From positions 40,720 to 104,719 of the forward strand of contig NZ_JASITD010000015.1 of assembly GCF_030063445.1 (NCBI RefSeq): DNA of 64,000 nucleotides, given 5' to 3'. The translations under genes were made by a program, and so were the position numbers. Numbering within the stretch: position 1 is the stretch's first letter; each line of letters starts with the position of its first letter. Below are positions 62,211 through 64,000 of the stretch, in pieces. The stretch comes from Hymenobacter sp. H14-R3. Its GTDB lineage: Bacteria; Bacteroidota; Bacteroidia; Cytophagales; Hymenobacteraceae. Below the pieces are notes generated by a model that was not told the DNA's origin, did no database searches, and saw only the letters and a list, made by a program, of their open reading frames with translations.

Positions 62211-63161
62211 CTACTGCGCCAGCAGCTCGGCCAAAAGTCCCTCCTTCAGCGCGAATGCTGAGGTCATAATCTGGGTTAACCCGTAGGTAGCCAGCACGTA
62301 CTTGATGATGACGCTGGCCACCACCAGCATATCGGCCCGCATCGGAAACATGCCCGGCATGGCCACGCGCCCGGCGTGGTCGAGCAGCAACAGCTGCGCG
62401 AAGTGCCGCTCAAAGTCGGCTACCGGCAGCGCAGTACTGGGCGGCAGGTCGGCCTCCAGGCGCACCTGGCCCACGGTCAGGTCGGCCAGCGTGTCGAAGC
62501 TGCCCGAGCTGCCCACCAGCCCGGCCAGGGGCGCGTGCGCCGCCACGGCCTTCGTGAGCGGGGCTAGGACGTCGGCCAGGTATTCCAGCTCGGCCGCCAT
62601 TTGTTCGCGGGGAAAAACGCCGCTGGGCTCCGTGAAAAACTTGTCCAGCAGCCGCTGCGCGCCGATTTCGAAGCTATGCTTCCAGAAAATGGTGTCCTCG
62701 TTGGCGATGATAAACTCGACTGAGCCGCCACCGATGTCCATGAGCAAGTGCTTGGCCTGGCCCAGCGGCACGGCCTGCCGAATGCCTTTGGCAATGAGCT
62801 CGGCCTCGCGGCTGCCGGCAATTACTTCCACCTGAATGCCGGTGGTGGTGAGAATATCGCGTACCAAATCGGGGCCGTTGCGCGATACGCGCATGGCGCT
62901 GGTGGCCGTGGCGCGCACCTCCGTTACCTGGTGCAACTCTATTTCTTCCTTGAAGCCGCGCACCGTTTGCAGGGCGCGGGCGTAGGGCTCGGTCGCAATC
63001 TCGCCTTTGCTGATGCCGCCCTCGCCCAGGCGCACGCCCACTTTGGTGCGCACCAGCACGTGCGGCGGCTGGCCGGGCCGGTCCTCCACAATAAGCAAGT
63101 GGAAGGTATTGGTACCCATGTCGATAAGGGCCAGGCGGCGATGAAGAACGGGGGCGTGCAT
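62211..63161 (-). CDS. ppx: Exopolyphosphatase/guanosine pentaphosphate phosphohydrolase family
   Basis: A 316-residue Ppx/GppA protein of the ASKHA fold. Motifs are LALIDMGTNTFHLLI (phosphate 1), ATATSAMRVSRNGPDLV, LLMDIGGGSVEFII (phosphate 2) and GLVGSSGSFDTLADL. It hydrolyses polyphosphate and/or pppGpp. It is the short form without the C-terminal HD domain of E. coli Ppx. I start at the ATG at 63161; the frame beyond it is antisense to the zinc-ribbon gene. It converges on the BlaR1-like gene. Confidence 0.9.
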   Translation of the reverse strand: MHAPVLHRRLALIDMGTNTFHLLIVEDRPGQPPHVLVRTKVGVRLGEGGISKGEIATEPYARALQTVRGFKEEIELHQVTEVRATATSAMRVSRNGPDLVRDILTTTGIQVEVIAGSREAELIAKGIRQAVPLGQAKHLLMDIGGGSVEFIIANEDTIFWKHSFEIGAQRLLDKFFTEPSGVFPREQMAAELEYLADVLAPLTKAVAAHAPLAGLVGSSGSFDTLADLTVGQVRLEADLPPSTALPVADFERHFAQLLLLDHAGRVAMPGMFPMRADMLVVASVIIKYVLATYGLTQIMTSAFALKEGLLAELLAQ

Positions 63162-63269
63162 AGGGGGTGAAACTACCGGTAAAAGCGCCCGGCGCAGCGG
63201 GCGCAGTGCCGAAAGATACGGCCCGGCCCAGGTCGTAACGCTGCCCCCACCCGGCCCGTAAACCGAATA

Positions 63270-63578
63270 ATGGCCGATACTCCGCTCGTTTCCACTAAGA
63301 AATGTCCTTCTTGCCAGCAGTGGTCCGAGTGGCAGCTGCAGCCCAGCGACCGCTGCACGCACTGCGGCCAGCTGCTCGACCCGCCGGCCCACCACCAGGC
63401 CCAGCAGGAGGCCGCCGCCGCCCACCAAAAGCAAAAGTCGCCGGTGCGCCTCATCCGGATAAACCCCGAAGACGGCCCGGCGCTGCGCTTCCTCAAGTGG
63501 ATAGGCCGCGGCGGGCAGCTGCTTTTTATGGCGATACTGGGCCTGCTCGTCTGGATAGCCACAGCCGTGGCCGCCTAG
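63270..63578 (+). CDS. Small zinc-ribbon membrane protein
   Basis: A 102-residue protein. The N-terminus has a zinc ribbon made of CPSC and CTHC knuckles (residues 12-15 and 29-32). A charged, Gln/Ala-rich linker follows, then one C-terminal membrane helix (LLFMAILGLLVWIATAVAA). The ribbon would face the cytoplasm. Such small proteins recur in Bacteroidota; no function known. It is followed after 2 bp by another small membrane protein gene. Confidence 0.78.
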   Translation: MADTPLVSTKKCPSCQQWSEWQLQPSDRCTHCGQLLDPPAHHQAQQEAAAAHQKQKSPVRLIRINPEDGPALRFLKWIGRGGQLLFMAILGLLVWIATAVAA

Positions 63579-63580
63579 CG

Positions 63581-63943
63581 GTGGGCTGGGCCACGGGGCT
63601 GCGCCACCCATTGTTCGGAGCGATAGTATTGTTATACAGTGGGTTATATACTAATAAGCACTGGCTGCACTGGCCCCTGCCTACGGCCATTACGTCGCAC
63701 CTGGGCGACCTGCTCAGCCTGCCGCTCATGCTAAGCCTGGCGCTGGCGGCGCACCGGCTGCTCATCAACCCGGTGGGCACTTTGCCGCGGGCGTGGCTGG
63801 TAGTAGCGTGGCTAGTCGTGGCCGGCTGGTTTGAGGGCCTGCTGCCGCTGTGGTCGGCCCAGGCCGTGGCCGACCCGCTCGATGTGCTAGCCTACGGCCT
63901 CGGTACCCTGGGCTTTCACTACTGGCTCAACCGACCGCTGTAG
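63581..63943 (+). CDS. Small integral membrane protein
   Basis: A 120-residue protein with three or four helices, starting at the GTG at 63581, two bases after the stop of the zinc-ribbon gene. Conserved-looking parts are YTNKHWLHWPLPTAITSHLG, then DLLSLPLML, and a C-terminal ADPLDVLAYGLGTLGFHYW. Similar small proteins in Bacteroidota are sometimes labelled magnesium citrate transporter, a name I do not trust here. The stop codon TAG is the first three bases of a family E hairpin. Confidence 0.68.
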   Translation: MGWATGLRHPLFGAIVLLYSGLYTNKHWLHWPLPTAITSHLGDLLSLPLMLSLALAAHRLLINPVGTLPRAWLVVAWLVVAGWFEGLLPLWSAQAVADPLDVLAYGLGTLGFHYWLNRPL

Positions 63944-63998
63944 CAGCCCCACCCCCGGCCCCTCCCCCGCGGGGGAGGGGCCGGGGGTGGGGCTGCTA
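63941..63998. repeat. Perfect GC-rich hairpin, family E
   Basis: A 58-base palindrome with 28-base arms (63941-63968 and 63971-63998) and a two-base centre, starting TAGCAGCCCCACCCCCGGCC. The first TAG is the stop codon of the preceding gene. The same family lies in the leuC-leuD gap. Confidence 0.9.
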
Positions 63999-64000
63999 CA

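Overview
The window reads as chromosomal DNA of a GC-rich member of the Bacteroidota, most likely Cytophagales and close to Hymenobacter. The evidence is indirect but consistent. The parA/parB–DUF5683–dapB–lepB block, the SerB–SerA fusion, a BlaR1 peptidase fused to a TonB C-terminal domain and many lipoproteins are typical of that lineage. Promoters can be read as TAnnTTTG boxes, and Shine-Dalgarno sequences are absent. No rRNA, tRNA, CRISPR array, prophage or full-length insertion sequence was found.

Layout. 1-5039 (all minus): signal peptidase lepB (cut by the window edge), dapB, a DUF5683 protein, parB, two small accessory genes and parA. 5301-12003: a UPF0173 hydrolase, a peptide-type ABC substrate-binding lipoprotein (+), a DUF6438 lipoprotein, yidC and pyrG. 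12135-14036: a secreted beta-helix protein. 14044-25703 (all minus): a branched-chain amino acid supercluster in transcription order leuA-leuC-leuD-leuB-[attenuator]-ilvD-ilvB-ilvN-ilvC-ilvA. 25872-36173: a helical-repeat protein, a TraB/ChaN-like protein, PBP4-type dacB, a two-gene AbiEii-like nucleotidyltransferase locus, a VapBC-like pair, the SerB-SerA fusion and azoR. 36295-48144: an epimerase, an outer-membrane barrel protein with a kinase-like N-terminus, a transglutaminase, aldo/keto reductase, MFS exporter, a lipoprotein gene split by an amber codon, a VOC protein, nitroreductase and M1 peptidase. 48232-64000: an SMR pump next to an amine oxidase and an SMR remnant, two tandem GH13 amylases (one cytoplasmic, one lipoprotein), several lipoproteins, a MITE-like element, PAP2 phosphatase, an Ldh-family dehydrogenase, a BlaI/BlaR1-like locus with a large palindromic operator, Ppx/GppA, and two small genes.

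Two things stand out. First, upstream of ilvD there is a complete amino-acid attenuator: a 17-residue leader peptide rich in Val, Ile and Leu, an intrinsic terminator, and a competing antiterminator whose 5' half overlaps the leader stop codon. It lies inside the cluster, between leuB and ilvD. Second, the window is full of intergenic inverted-repeat elements of several sequence families. They share one design: two copies in opposite orientation, usually each able to fold on its own, separated by a short spacer. Every junction of the leu/ilv cluster where genes do not overlap carries one, and several supply or touch the stop codon of the gene before them. They resemble REP/BIME elements, but I cannot assign the mobilising enzyme from this window.
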